A stretch of DNA of 64,000 nt from Thermoleophilia bacterium. GTDB lineage: Bacteria > Actinomycetota > Thermoleophilia > RBG-16-64-13. The stretch covers positions 3,735,845-3,799,844 of the forward strand of contig JAOSKU010000001.1 of assembly GCA_027493445.1 (NCBI GenBank), given 5' to 3'. Each line of letters starts with the position of its first letter. Within the stretch, counting starts at the first letter, position 1. The translations under genes were made by a program, and so were the position numbers. The notes below the pieces were generated by a model that ran no database searches, was not told the origin of the DNA, and saw only the letters and a list, made by a program, of their open reading frames with translations. Positions 1-9,406 of this stretch are shown piece by piece.

Positions 1-62
1 TCTCCTCCCTGCGCGCCCTCGTCGTCCGGGAATTCGTGCATGGTCCGGCGCGAACGCTTCGG

Positions 63-776
63 TCAGGCCGTGACGGTCAGGTACGCGGCTACACCGATGA
101 GAGCCACGCCGCCGAGCTTCGTGAACATTGGAGTCGCCCGCGAGAGCGGCCGCATGGCCCGCATGCTGCCCGACGCGAGTCCGATCAGCAGGAGAGGCAC
201 CCCTTTCCCGAGTCCGTAGACGAACAGCAGAAACGCGCCTGCCGCCGGACTCCTGCCCGCAGCGGCCATGGTGGCGATGACGGCGAGCACGGGCGTGGAG
301 CAGGGAGAGGCTACCAAGCCGAACAGTACGCCCAGCCCAAGTGCGCCCAGGAAGTCGGAGCGCCCCGTGTGGCGCAGCGCTCGACGATTGAGGCGCTCCA
401 CCGGGAGCTGCACCGCTCCGAGAAAGTGCAGCCCGAGCACCACCAAGATGAACGAGACGACGTAGATGGCCCAACCCGAGATGAGCACCGCTCGGCCGAG
501 TAGTCCAGCGATTGCGCCGATGCCGGTGAACACCGCTGCCATGCCGAGAACGAAGACTCCCGCGAGCATCAGCCCCTGTATGTATCCGGCCCGCCCGCCC
601 GCCCCGGCGTTGGCCTGCGCGACCGAGCCGGTGACATAACCGAAGACGGCAGGCATCATCGGGAGGACACAGGGTCCGAAGCCGGCGAGGAGACCGCCTG
701 CGAAGGCGATGGTCAGCTGCACGGGGCCGAAGGACCCCGCTCCCAACTGCTGGGCGAGGGCGTCCCCGAGGCTCAC
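63..776 (-). CDS. ccdA: CcdA/DsbD-type transmembrane thiol transporter
   Basis: Inner-membrane protein of 237 aa with about six hydrophobic helices. It carries the two family cysteines in their usual settings: GPCVLPMMP in the first helix and ASPCSTPVL in the fourth. The family moves reducing equivalents from cytoplasmic thioredoxin across the membrane to extracytoplasmic thiol proteins. It lies 34 bp downstream of a membrane-anchored thioredoxin-like gene on the same strand, the likely partner. Membership is clear; whether it serves cytochrome c maturation or a metal/metalloid system with the nearby permease cannot be decided. Confidence 0.9.
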   Translation of the reverse strand: MSLGDALAQQLGAGSFGPVQLTIAFAGGLLAGFGPCVLPMMPAVFGYVTGSVAQANAGAGGRAGYIQGLMLAGVFVLGMAAVFTGIGAIAGLLGRAVLISGWAIYVVSFILVVLGLHFLGAVQLPVERLNRRALRHTGRSDFLGALGLGVLFGLVASPCSTPVLAVIATMAAAGRSPAAGAFLLFVYGLGKGVPLLLIGLASGSMRAMRPLSRATPMFTKLGGVALIGVAAYLTVTA

Positions 777-810
777 GGCGCGACCCGGCGCTCGAAGTGG
801 TTGGCGGTGC

Positions 811-1305
811 TCATTCGGTCACCATGCTGTCCAGCTGGGCGCGGAGTTCGTCAACACTCATGACGCCCGTGTATGAGGCGATCAGCGCACCTCTTTGGTC
901 GAAGAAGAAGGAGGTGGGGATGTACTGGAAGTTGAATCCGGTGGCCAGCCGTTGCCCCGAAGCGTCCTCGGTGATGGCGTTCACAAACTCGACCCTGCCT
1001 TGGTAGCTCGGGACAACCTGGTCCACGTAGGCTGAGATCTCGACACAAGGATCGCAGGTGAGGGAGTGGAAGAGGAGGTAGACCGGACGGCCGCTTGCGC
1101 GTGCCTCTTCGAAGGTGGCGATCGCATCCGCTCGGGACTGGCTGGGTGCGTCGCCTCCTCCTCCCAGTCCGGCGTCGGGGCCGAGCACCTTCGAGGCGAT
1201 GATGACGGCGAAGATCACGATCACCCCTACTGTCAGCACCGCCTGGTAGCGACGGCCGGTGAATGCGGGGAGGCGGGAGTCGGGGTCAACCGAGACGCGC
1301 GGCAC
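811..1305 (-). CDS. membrane-anchored thioredoxin-like protein
   Basis: 164 aa with one N-terminal membrane helix (about residues 22-42), a short Gly-rich linker and a thioredoxin fold. The active site is CDPC within HSLTCDPC, and a cis-proline-like YIPTSFFF segment lies about 55 residues later. The topology puts the redox domain outside the cytoplasmic membrane, where the adjacent CcdA-type protein could keep it reduced. It sits between the permease and ccdA, all on the minus strand, so a three-gene operon is likely. Its target proteins are not evident. Confidence 0.85.
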   Translation of the reverse strand: MPRVSVDPDSRLPAFTGRRYQAVLTVGVIVIFAVIIASKVLGPDAGLGGGGDAPSQSRADAIATFEEARASGRPVYLLFHSLTCDPCVEISAYVDQVVPSYQGRVEFVNAITEDASGQRLATGFNFQYIPTSFFFDQRGALIASYTGVMSVDELRAQLDSMVTE

Positions 1306-1419
1306 CTGGTTCTCCTTCGACTGGATGGTCTGCCATGGGAATCTTCACCGCCCAGCCGGCCAGTGCCGCGAAGGTAGGGAGCATCCCGATGCCTGGCGGA
1401 TCGATCTGCACGCTCCCGC

Positions 1420-2592
1420 CTACACCACCACGTTGAACAGGTAACCCACCATGAGTATGCCTGCGCCCACCACGCCTGCGAAAACGGCGATGAGCCTGGG
1501 GGTGAGCACGCGGCGCAAGATCACCATCTCGGGCAGGGAAAGGGCGATCACGGCCATCATGAAGGCAAGGACGGTGCCCAACGCGGCCCCCTTTTCGAGC
1601 AAGGCCTGCACGATCGGGATGATGCCCGCCGCATTGGAGTACATGGGTACGCCCAGGATCACGGCCAATGGCACCGACCACCAGGCCCCGCGGCCCATGA
1701 AGGAGGCCATGAAGTTCTCAGGCACGTAGCCGTGGATGGCAGCGCCGACAGCGATGCCCGCCAGAACGTAGGGCCAGACCTTCCCGACGATCTCCCGGAC
1801 GGCGTCCAGTCCCATGTGTATGCGGGTCACCCAGTCGGGCCGGTCCTCCAGGGCCTCGCCCACGGCGGTTTGGTAGACCCAAGGCTCCACCCAGCGTTCC
1901 AGCTTGAGGCGGCCCATCACCCACCCGGCCACGACGGCGATGCCCAGGCCAGTGGAAAGGTAGATGGCGGCCACCTTCCATCCGAACAGCCCGTAGAGCA
2001 GCACCAAAGCGATCTCGTTGACCATGGGGGCGGAGATGAGAAAAGAGAAGGTCACGCCCAGAGGTACCCCGGCGGTGACGAACCCGATGAACAGGGGCAC
2101 GGCGGAGCAGGAGCAGAAGGGGGTGACGATCCCCAAGCCGGCTGCCATCACGTTACCGGCCGACTCTCGCCGGCCCGAGAGCAGCCGCCGGGTGGTGGCC
2201 GGCGTGAAGTACGAACGGATGATCCCCACTGCGAAGACCACCAGCGCCAGGAGCATGAGCACCTTGGGCGCGTCATACACGAAGAAGGCGACGGCCGAGC
2301 CCAGCCGGTCGGCCTCGCTGAGACCGAGGATATCGAAGGTCAGCCAGTTTGAGAACGGAGAGAGTTCCCGATAGACGAGCCACCATGCCACGACGCCGGC
2401 CGCGACGGCCGCGAGGTACCAGGCGAGGGCGGCGCGTGGTCGGCTCGACTCCAATCCGCTGCCCGGCTCTGCCGCAGGCGGTTCGGGAGGCTCAGAAACC
2501 TCTGCCAGGACCCCCGCGGCTGCGTGCGGAACCGGAGCCGAACAGCACACCTCCTTGCCGGCTACATCCCGCGCCATGCCACGTTTGTCCAT
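1420..2592 (-). CDS. ArsP/DUF318-type permease
   Basis: 390-aa polytopic membrane protein of the two-module permease family that includes ArsP and related metal exporters. The hallmark segment TPFCSCSAVPLF contains a CxC pair in a membrane helix, followed by the conserved SAPMVNEIAL stretch. The N-terminus has a CC pair (KEVCCS) that could bind a metal or metalloid. First gene of the minus-strand operon with the thioredoxin-like and CcdA-like genes, suggesting thiol-linked metalloid or metal resistance; the substrate is inference. A second ATG lies five codons in; neither start has a strong ribosome binding site. Confidence 0.85.
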   Translation of the reverse strand: MDKRGMARDVAGKEVCCSAPVPHAAAGVLAEVSEPPEPPAAEPGSGLESSRPRAALAWYLAAVAAGVVAWWLVYRELSPFSNWLTFDILGLSEADRLGSAVAFFVYDAPKVLMLLALVVFAVGIIRSYFTPATTRRLLSGRRESAGNVMAAGLGIVTPFCSCSAVPLFIGFVTAGVPLGVTFSFLISAPMVNEIALVLLYGLFGWKVAAIYLSTGLGIAVVAGWVMGRLKLERWVEPWVYQTAVGEALEDRPDWVTRIHMGLDAVREIVGKVWPYVLAGIAVGAAIHGYVPENFMASFMGRGAWWSVPLAVILGVPMYSNAAGIIPIVQALLEKGAALGTVLAFMMAVIALSLPEMVILRRVLTPRLIAVFAGVVGAGILMVGYLFNVVV

Positions 2593-2662
2593 CGTCGCCG
2601 GAACATCCTCGATCTTGGTGATGGTCTCTGCGTACTGTGCCGCTCATGCATCGGGCTACGCG

Positions 2663-2691
2663 ATTATAGCGAATCTTTCGAAGAATGTAAA
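2663..2691 (-). promoter_or_regulatory. sigma70-type promoter of the permease operon
   Basis: On the minus strand TTTACA (2686-2691) and a perfect TATAAT (2663-2668) are separated by exactly 17 bp, in an AT-rich island within GC-rich DNA. The predicted transcript starts about 60 bases before the permease ATG at 2592. The spacer holds a near-palindrome around TCTTCGAAAGA, where a repressor such as an ArsR-type protein could bind; that part is inference, and no regulator gene is in view. Confidence 0.75.
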
Positions 2692-2692
2692 A

Positions 2693-2963
2693 TTAATGAG
2701 GTCGAGCCACCATCGCTCACGAGCGCATGCGCTCCTCGGAGCACGATGCGAAGTATCGGTCGTACATCAAGGTGCACAGAGAGGACGATACATGGCCCCT
2801 GTACCTCCTTCGGGTCACCCTGGAGCGCGCCTGCGGGCCGGTTGGCCACCGAGAGTCTCCCGCCGCAGCGTCCATTCCCGGGCAAGTGGTACAGCGGTCA
2901 GCCCATCGCACGAAAAGAAAGTGCAACGCGTGCTGGGCGTTCTGCGTAGGGCGGGTGGAAAAG
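2693..2963. other. intergenic region without recognisable gene
   Basis: Between the permease promoter and the end of the next minus-strand gene I see only short open frames without good ribosome binding sites or family motifs. Nothing else was recognised. Confidence 0.5.
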
Positions 2964-3622
2964 CTATGCGGTCTTTTGCGGCCGTCGGAGCGCCGGCCCG
3001 ATCGGGGCGTCCGGTCTGCCGGACTGCACCTTGAAGCGCCGGTAGAGGAGGTTCCCGTTGGTGCCGAGAGAGACGCCCATCGAGAGGTAGAGCGTGGACA
3101 GGCCGTAGCGCACGACCTCTGGGGTCGCGCCTAGAACGAGCGCCTGCGACAGGATGAACGCCAGGCCCCACACGAACAGGTAGCCGACCGAGCGGACGCC
3201 GTAGACCTGGCCCTCACGCAGCGCCAACGATGTGGTGTTCGCCCACAGGACGCCGACCCCCAGCCCCAGCACCAGCAGCGCTCCCGACACGAGTCTCGGG
3301 GATCGGCCCCGAGTATCGCGACGTAGGCGAGCGGGACGAGGACGGTCGTGACCAGCGGTACCACGATAGAGCGCAGGCGAAGGCGGTTCTGGCGCTTGAC
3401 GCTGCGTACGAGCAGCCACACCGAGAACGCGAGGAGGGGGATCGAAAACCAGCTGATCGCGCTCAGTAGGGTGCCGAAGGTGCCACTGTAGTGCTCTTTC
3501 GTGGCATAGACCACGTCCCAATAGAAGACCTCCACGCGCCAGATTACTTCCCCCAGAAAGCTCGCTACGTCCCAATAGAAGCCCTCCATGCGCCAGATTA
3601 CTTCCCTCAGAAAGTGCGGCAT
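2964..3622 (-). CDS. small membrane protein (frameshifted)
   Basis: Starts at ATG 3622 directly after the TAG of the upstream TPR gene, with an AGGAGAG ribosome binding site. The N-terminal part has two 18-residue copies of EVIWRxExFYWDV, then a membrane helix (FSIPLLAFSVWLLV) and another (VTTVLVPLAYVAIL). The frame is lost at the G-run 3298-3301. With one base added it continues through two more hydrophobic segments (LLVLGLGVGVLWA and YLFVWGLAFILSQ) to a stop at 2964, giving about 219 aa with four helices. No known family recognised. Probably translationally coupled to the upstream gene. Confidence 0.55.
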
Positions 3623-3623
3623 C
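3516..3623 (-). repeat. 54-bp imperfect tandem duplication in a gene start
   Basis: Two adjacent copies of about 54 bp, each containing CGCCAGATTACTTCCC, encode the doubled EVIWRxExFYWDV segment at the N-terminus of the small membrane protein. Confidence 0.7.
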
Positions 3624-6268
3624 TACTCTCTCCTGGCTCCACAGCGGCCGCAGAATGCCGCGTTGGTTGGGAGTTCCAGCCCGCACTGCCGGCAGGAGCA
3701 AGTGACGGGCGAGGCGGCGACCGCGGGCTGTAGGGGGTTGGCCCGAGGCTGCACCGTGCCGGCGGCCTCGATTACAGCGTCCAGGCCCCTCCGCGCGTGC
3801 TCGGAACCGGGGTCCCGGCGCAACGCGTCCTCGCACGATGCGCGGGCGTCCTGGAAGCGTCCAAGACGGAGAAGCAGGCCCGCGCGCTCGACCAGGAGCT
3901 CGGGGGTCGCCCCTCGGGCCACATCGCGTATCGTGAGATCGAGGTAGTAGAGCGCGCGTTCGTTCAGGCCGAGCAGGCCGTTGACGGTCGCCCGGTCTCG
4001 GTACGCCCGTACTTCTCCCGGGTCGCGGAGCACATGGGCGTACAGTCGGTCGATCTCGCTCCGCAAGGCTGAGGGCGGCCCTGTCTCCACCGGCCGGCCT
4101 CCCCGCATGCGTGCGGCCATCGCCTGGTAGTGGGATGCGAGCCCGGGATCGCCGTCGCTCAGCACCACGCGGGCCCCCAGACTCCAGCCGTCGGGCCGGC
4201 TCGGTTCTAGCGCCAGCGCACGGTCCACGGCGATCCGCGCCCTCTCCATGTGGCCGGCCGCTTCCCGTGCCCCGGCCGCCGCCAGCCAGGCGCCTGGGCT
4301 GTCGGGATCGGCCCGGATGGCGGTCTCCGCCGCCGCGAGCGCCGAGACGGCGTCGCCCTGGTCGAGCGCGAGCCGCGCACGTGCCTCGTGCACCTCCGCG
4401 GATCCGGGGTGGCCCCGGGCCCCTTCCTCGAGCCACGCCCGGGCGATGTCGGCCCGCCCGCCGGCAGTGTAGGCGGCGGCCACGTCGACGCAGATCGTTG
4501 GGTCGTGTTGCAGTACACTCGCGGCGCTCTCCAGCAGCGGCGCGGCGTCGGCCGCTTGGCCGAGGGCCAGGAACGCACGCCCGAGCCACAGGCGGGCCGC
4601 GGGCGTGTCGCGGATCTCCATCGCCGCCACGAAGAGATCGAGTGAGTCCGCGTAGCGCAGTTGACGACAGAGGGTACAGCCCACGTCGATCAGGAGGTCG
4701 TGCTCGTCCGCGATGCGGGCCATCTTCGCCCCCCACCGCCGCGCCTCGCTGTTGTCGGGGAACCTGGAGGCGGCCTCCTCGGCGTGCGCGCGTGCCGCCG
4801 GCACGTCGATGGCATAGTACGCGGCCGCGAGTTGGGAGAGCACGGCGTCTTCGTCGTCCTGGAGGCGCCGGCGATGGGTGTATGCCTGGTAGGCGTGCCA
4901 CGGGTGGTCACCTTCGAGCGCGATGGTGCCGAGCAGGTCCCACAGACGGGGGTCGCCGGGTGAGGCCTGCACCGCGTCCAGCACGGCTCCGTACGCCTCA
5001 CCGTGACGCCCATCCGCGAAGAGGGAGAGACCGCGCTCGAGCCGAGCTTCTATGTCGACCGTCTCGCCCACGTCACCCCCCTCAGAACCGCTTGACGGCT
5101 TCGATCCACGTCCGGGACTCGCCCCCACGCGCCCCGAGCGGATACTCAGCCAGTTGGTGTTGACCCCCACCCAGTACTCGTCTTGGGCTTCGGGCATGAT
5201 CTGGGGCAGCATGTCCTCGTTGGCCGTCCAGCGCATGCCCCGGTTCACCATCACGTCCAGGTCGACCTTCTTGCCGATCGGCACCCGGGTGCCCACCATG
5301 TAGCCCCCACCGCCCGCGCCGATGGTGGTCGGGCGGCTGCCGTCGCTAGGACCGAACGTGAAGGCGCCGCCGCCGCTCTCCGGGTCATACGCTATCTGTC
5401 TCCCGCCCCGGCCCAGAGTGAAGACCCCGTCATCCCGGGAGACGGTGATGTCGCCCCACCGGGCCCGGACGTCGCCCGTCGAAGGGTCGAAGGTGAGCGA
5501 GCGCTTGAAGTCGTCGTCCGTGCCCGGAGCGCCGCGGGCGCTGGACCACGCGACGCCGACGCTGTCACCCTCACGCATGACCGCAACCCCACCGCGCCGG
5601 TCGGATCGTCCCACCATGAAGTCTCCGCTCTCGGTGTCGAACTCGGCGGCCACGGTGCGGGAGGGGTCGCTCGCCGGACCGGACTCGTGTCCCACCCCGT
5701 AGCGGTCCCGGACCTGGGTGAGGATGGTGCGGTCGTCCCGGTCGCCCGTGATGAGGCTAGTGCCGCCGTCGCCCCGATCGAAGATGATGCTGGTGGAATC
5801 CCCGCCGCCATGTTGCACCGTCACGGAGGCCTCGTCTCCCCGGTTGGTGACCTGGAAGCCGCCGGCAGTCACGTCGAAGTCGGGCACGCCGCGCTCGAAC
5901 GGCCCCGCGCCCCGCTCGCCGACCCCGATGCTCCAGCCGTCGCGGTCGCGCCGGGCCCGGATGCCGGTGCCGCCGAAGTCGACCGTGTAGGTGCCGCCGG
6001 CGATGTCGATGCCGATATCCGGCACGGATCCGCTCTTCGGGGGGCCAAGACGCACGCCTGGTCCCGAGCCTCTCGGGTGCTCGCCCCGGAAGGGGTCGTA
6101 GGAGTCGGGATCGATCGGCACGTCAATCCCCGGGTCTGGTTTTGTGCTCTCCGCGTAGTCGGGGTCGTAGAGCGCACGATCGACGTCGACGCCGGGCGGC
6201 GCCGCGCCGCCCGGCGGGGGCCTCCAGGCGGCCCCCCGTGGCGCTCGTGGTCGCGCTCCCGGCTCCAC
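3623..6268 (-). CDS. TPR-repeat protein with C-terminal zinc ribbon
   Basis: About 880 aa. The first 390 residues are Gly/Asp-rich with beta-type repeats (FDxxSGDxxV-like units). Residues from about 415 to 845 are tandem tetratricopeptide helices. The last 25 residues form a zinc ribbon with two CxxC pairs (CRQC and CGRC). It lacks its own signal peptide and overlaps the preceding exported ORF by 146 bp in another frame. The two are probably one exported or membrane-anchored protein split by an indel between about 6170 and 6268, or two overlapping genes. The start shown is nominal. TPR arrays act in protein-protein scaffolding; the specific role is unknown. Confidence 0.7.
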   Translation of the reverse strand: MEPGARPRAPRGAAWRPPPGGAAPPGVDVDRALYDPDYAESTKPDPGIDVPIDPDSYDPFRGEHPRGSGPGVRLGPPKSGSVPDIGIDIAGGTYTVDFGGTGIRARRDRDGWSIGVGERGAGPFERGVPDFDVTAGGFQVTNRGDEASVTVQHGGGDSTSIIFDRGDGGTSLITGDRDDRTILTQVRDRYGVGHESGPASDPSRTVAAEFDTESGDFMVGRSDRRGGVAVMREGDSVGVAWSSARGAPGTDDDFKRSLTFDPSTGDVRARWGDITVSRDDGVFTLGRGGRQIAYDPESGGGAFTFGPSDGSRPTTIGAGGGGYMVGTRVPIGKKVDLDVMVNRGMRWTANEDMLPQIMPEAQDEYWVGVNTNWLSIRSGRVGASPGRGSKPSSGSEGGDVGETVDIEARLERGLSLFADGRHGEAYGAVLDAVQASPGDPRLWDLLGTIALEGDHPWHAYQAYTHRRRLQDDEDAVLSQLAAAYYAIDVPAARAHAEEAASRFPDNSEARRWGAKMARIADEHDLLIDVGCTLCRQLRYADSLDLFVAAMEIRDTPAARLWLGRAFLALGQAADAAPLLESAASVLQHDPTICVDVAAAYTAGGRADIARAWLEEGARGHPGSAEVHEARARLALDQGDAVSALAAAETAIRADPDSPGAWLAAAGAREAAGHMERARIAVDRALALEPSRPDGWSLGARVVLSDGDPGLASHYQAMAARMRGGRPVETGPPSALRSEIDRLYAHVLRDPGEVRAYRDRATVNGLLGLNERALYYLDLTIRDVARGATPELLVERAGLLLRLGRFQDARASCEDALRRDPGSEHARRGLDAVIEAAGTVQPRANPLQPAVAASPVTCSCRQCGLELPTNAAFCGRCGARRE

Positions 6269-7085
6269 CCCCCGCGGCCGCCCCCGCGCCGGAGAGGGCG
6301 CCGGCCGCTGCGGCCGCCCCGGCCACTAGGACCGCGGCCACGACTCCGGCGGCGGCCGCGGCGCCGGTCGGGATGCGGTCGCCGTCACCGTCGCCGACCC
6401 GATCTCCTCCGCCACTCGTGCCCGCACCGGCTTCTCCGCTGGTGCCGTCGCCATCACCGCCGCCGGCAGCGCCACTCGTGTCACCGGCGTCCCCGCTGCT
6501 TTCGCCGTCGCCCGCACTCCCGTCCCCGCCCCGCACCACGAGGTCCTGTGCCCACTCGTTCTCCGAGATGTCGAGGTCGTCGGTCAGATGCCACACGGCG
6601 ATCTGCGCGTTGGCGTCGAACTGGGCCGTCCGCTGGGCGATGTTCTCGAGGGTCAGGAGCAGGTCGCCGGTAGCGAACCCACCGAAGGAGTACGGCTCGC
6701 CCTCTCCCGGGAGAGCGTCGTCCATCTCGGCCGAAAAGACGAAGAGGCCCACCACGTCCTCTCCAAGGACGCTCCCGCCGGGAGAAACCCACAAGGTGCG
6801 GTCTTCCGAGGTGAGCATCGTTTGGGCCCCGCGGTCCGCGGGCTCGAGCCGCAGGCCCAGAGGCACTTCAACTTGGAGGTCCTCGGCGGACGCGTTCGTG
6901 AATCGTGCGTAGACCATACTGTCGTCCACGCCGGTCGCGTAGATCACGACCGCCGCGTCGGGGACGGAGCCCTCCATGAGGGTCTGGATGTCGACCACCG
7001 GTGAGGCGGAGGCAACGGCAAGGGAACCGAGAACGAGGACGATCACGGTCGAGAGTACCAGGATTATGCGCAGTGCACCCCGCAT
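6123..7085 (-). CDS. exported domain with Gly/Ala-rich membrane linker
   Basis: Starts at ATG 7085 with a clear signal peptide (IILVLSTVIVLVLGSLAVASA, first 30 residues). A domain of about 160 residues of unknown family follows, then a Gly/Ser/Asp-rich linker and an Ala-rich hydrophobic segment (GVVAAVLVAGAAAAAG) that could span the membrane. After about residue 280 the frame turns Arg-rich and unconvincing, while the overlapping frame continues with normal composition. This therefore looks like the N-terminal half of the TPR/zinc-ribbon protein downstream. No enzyme motif was seen. Confidence 0.6.
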   Translation of the reverse strand: MRGALRIILVLSTVIVLVLGSLAVASASPVVDIQTLMEGSVPDAAVVIYATGVDDSMVYARFTNASAEDLQVEVPLGLRLEPADRGAQTMLTSEDRTLWVSPGGSVLGEDVVGLFVFSAEMDDALPGEGEPYSFGGFATGDLLLTLENIAQRTAQFDANAQIAVWHLTDDLDISENEWAQDLVVRGGDGSAGDGESSGDAGDTSGAAGGGDGDGTSGEAGAGTSGGGDRVGDGDGDRIPTGAAAAAGVVAAVLVAGAAAAAGALSGAGAAAGGGAGSATTSATGGRLEAPAGRRGAARRRRRSCALRPRLRGEHKTRPGD

Positions 7086-7189
7086 GCCCCCCCAAGGTCC
7101 TGATCCTCGCACTCTATCGCATCGGGCGCGACCCAATCAAACCGCCGGGCGAACGTTCGGCTCAACCGCGATGCGCTGGGGGAGGCCCC

Positions 7190-7506
7190 AGCAGGCTGTT
7201 GAGAATCGCTGGCGTGGGCGCTCGAGCGCACTGGCCGGCGCAATGCGGCGTCCTCGGTCACGTACGTAGCTCCGCTACGCCCGCGCCCTGCGTCCGGGGA
7301 GCTCGTTTCACAACGAAGCCTTGGCGGCCGCGGCCGCACTGGCCGGCACGATGCGGCGTCCTCGGTCACGTACGTAGCTCCGCTACGCCCGCTCCCTGCG
7401 TCCGGGGAGCTCGTTTCACAACGAAGCCTTGGCGGTCGCGGCCGCACTGGCCGGCACGATGCCTCGTCCTCGGTCGCGCCCGTAGCTCTGCTACGAGCGC
7501 TCCCTG
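7190..7506. repeat. tandem dispersed-repeat block, left part (intron-interrupted)
   Basis: Begins with AGCAGGCTGTTGAGAA and contains tandem units with the core CTCGTTTCACAACGAAGCC at 7301 and again at 7409 (period 108 bp). Each unit also has the internal palindrome GTAGCTCCGCTAC. The third unit is interrupted at 7506/7507 by the group II intron and resumes at 9425. Confidence 0.85.
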
Positions 7507-8013
7507 GTACGCCCGGCATGGGCAACAGCTTGGAGGTGAAAGTCCTCTGGAGGAAGCGGTGGTGCTAACTCCTAGCCAAAGGCAACGGCGTCGTCGCGAG
7601 GCGGGGTGGGAAGGAAGCCCGAGGCAAAACCCTGCACCGAGGAACACGAACCGCATAAGAGGCGGGGCGACTCGGGTGAGCCGGCCAGGCACGTCGAAGC
7701 CCGCCACCACCAAGGGGTCGTCAGGTAGAAGCGGCGGCGGTAGGGGGAAAGCGGTTGCCCTTATCCGGGGAGGTCTCCTCGGGTGTCCTAAGATGCCCCG
7801 TCACTGCGGTGCTCGCGGGGTGGAAGGGGACGGCCGGGGTCCCACGCCCCCGGCGCACCGAGGAGAAGTCAGCCGAGGCCATAGTACCGGCGGGGAGGAA
7901 CCCAAAGCCGGGAAGGGCCGAACGTACGAGCCGAGGGAGGACTTTGCGCGCTCGCAGGGAGAGACGATGAGAGCAGCCATCCCCGCCAGGGGCCTTGACG
8001 GTGAGGGTGAAGG

Positions 8014-9406
8014 GTGAAGCCCGCCGCCCCCCGCCAAGAGCCGAGCCTCTCCCCGGCGCCGGAAAGCCACCACTCTCACCCCGCCCCGGCGACTCTTTTC
8101 GAGGAGTTTCTTTCTCGGGAGAACCTCGCCCGGGCGCTCAAGCGCGTCGAGCAAAACGCCGGTGCCTCCGGTCCCGACGGCATGACCACGGCCGATCTAC
8201 GCCCCTGGCTTCATGTCCACTGGCCCGAGGTCCGCGCAAAGCTCGAGGCGGGCACCTACCGACCGAGCCCCGTCCGCCGGGTGACCATCCCCAAGCCCGG
8301 TGGCGGCGAGCGCTTGCTCGGGGTGCCCACGGTACTGGACCGCCTGCTCCAGCAGGCCCTCCTGCAGGTGCTCACCCCCTATTTGACCCCCATTTCTCAG
8401 ATCAAAGCTATGGTTTTCGTCCCGGCCGCTCGGCGCATGAAGCCGTGCGGGTCGCCCAGAAAGCCATCGCGGAGGGTCACGACTGGGTGGTCGATCTGGA
8501 CCTGGAAGCCTTCTTCGACCGGGTAAACCACGACGCCTTAATGGCCCGGGTCGCGCGCCGAGTGAAAGACAAGAAGGTGCTCAAGCTCCTTCGCGCCTAC
8601 CTGAACGCGGGCATCATGGCCGAGGGCGTCCTGGTCCGCTCCCAGGAAGGCACCCCCAGGGTTCCCCCCTCTCGCCGCTGCTCGCCAACGTCATGCTGGA
8701 CGACCTCGACCAGGAGCTGGCCTCTCGGGGCCACCACTTCGTGAGGTACGGGGACGACCTTATGATCTACGTGAAAAGCCAGCGGGCCGGGGAGCGGGTG
8801 ATGGCGAGCACGCGCAGGTTCGTCGAGAAGAAGCTGAAACTCAAGGTGAACGAGGCCAAGTCGGCGGTGGCTCCAGCTACCGCCCGCCCCTTCCTGAGCT
8901 TCCGTTTCTTCCGCCGAGAGGCAGAGGTCAAGGTGAGGCTCGACCCAAAAGCCCTGAAGGCGGTGAAGATGCGTCTTCGCCGCCTCACCGGCCGTAACTG
9001 GCGAGTCTCCATGCCGGTGCGCATAGCCGCCCTCAACCGCTTCACTCGCGGCTGGACGGCCTACTTCGCCCTGGTCGACACTCCCTCTTTGTTTGCCCAG
9101 CTAGACGGGTGGCTGCGCCGCAGGCTGCGGCAGGTGCGCTGGGAGGAGTGGAAAGGGTGGCGCGCTCGGGCGCGCAACTTGTGCGCTCTCGGTATCCCCG
9201 CCCCGACTGCCTACAGTTGGTCGGTTTCGCGGAAGGGCTGCTGGCGCATCGCCGGTTCTGGCATCCTCTCCCGCGCCCTGCCGAACGCCTACTGGCAGGC
9301 CCAGGGGCTGCGGAGTCTGAGTGAGTCCTATCGTTGCTTGCGGGATGCTCGGCGAACCGCCGGATGCGGGCCCGCATGTCCGGTGGTGTGGGAGGGGTCG
9401 GGGTGA
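8014..9406 (+). CDS. ltrA: group II intron reverse transcriptase/maturase (two frameshifts)
   Basis: The reading must move between three frames to give one protein of about 464 aa. It starts at GTG 8014 and has the RT landmarks in order: NAGASGPDGM, IPKPGGGERLLGVPTVLDR, SYGFRPGRSAHEA, DLDLEAFFDRVNH, SPLLANVMLDDLD, RYGDD (catalytic site) and a C-terminal maturase domain with RIAALNRFTRGWTAYF. The frame shifts at two runs of five C (8375-8379 and 8653-8657); one extra C in each restores the canonical sequence. The catalytic motif reads YGDD rather than the more usual YADD. If the shifts are real the intron cannot move on its own. Confidence 0.85.

Noticed and set aside
2555-3034. Plus-strand open frame across the permease promoter
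   Set aside because: No ribosome binding site, no family motif and it runs over the minus-strand promoter and the end of another gene.
5183-6673. Plus-strand frame of about 500 codons opposite the TPR gene
   Set aside because: Ala/Arg/Pro-rich with no motifs; the opposite strand has TPR repeats and a zinc ribbon.
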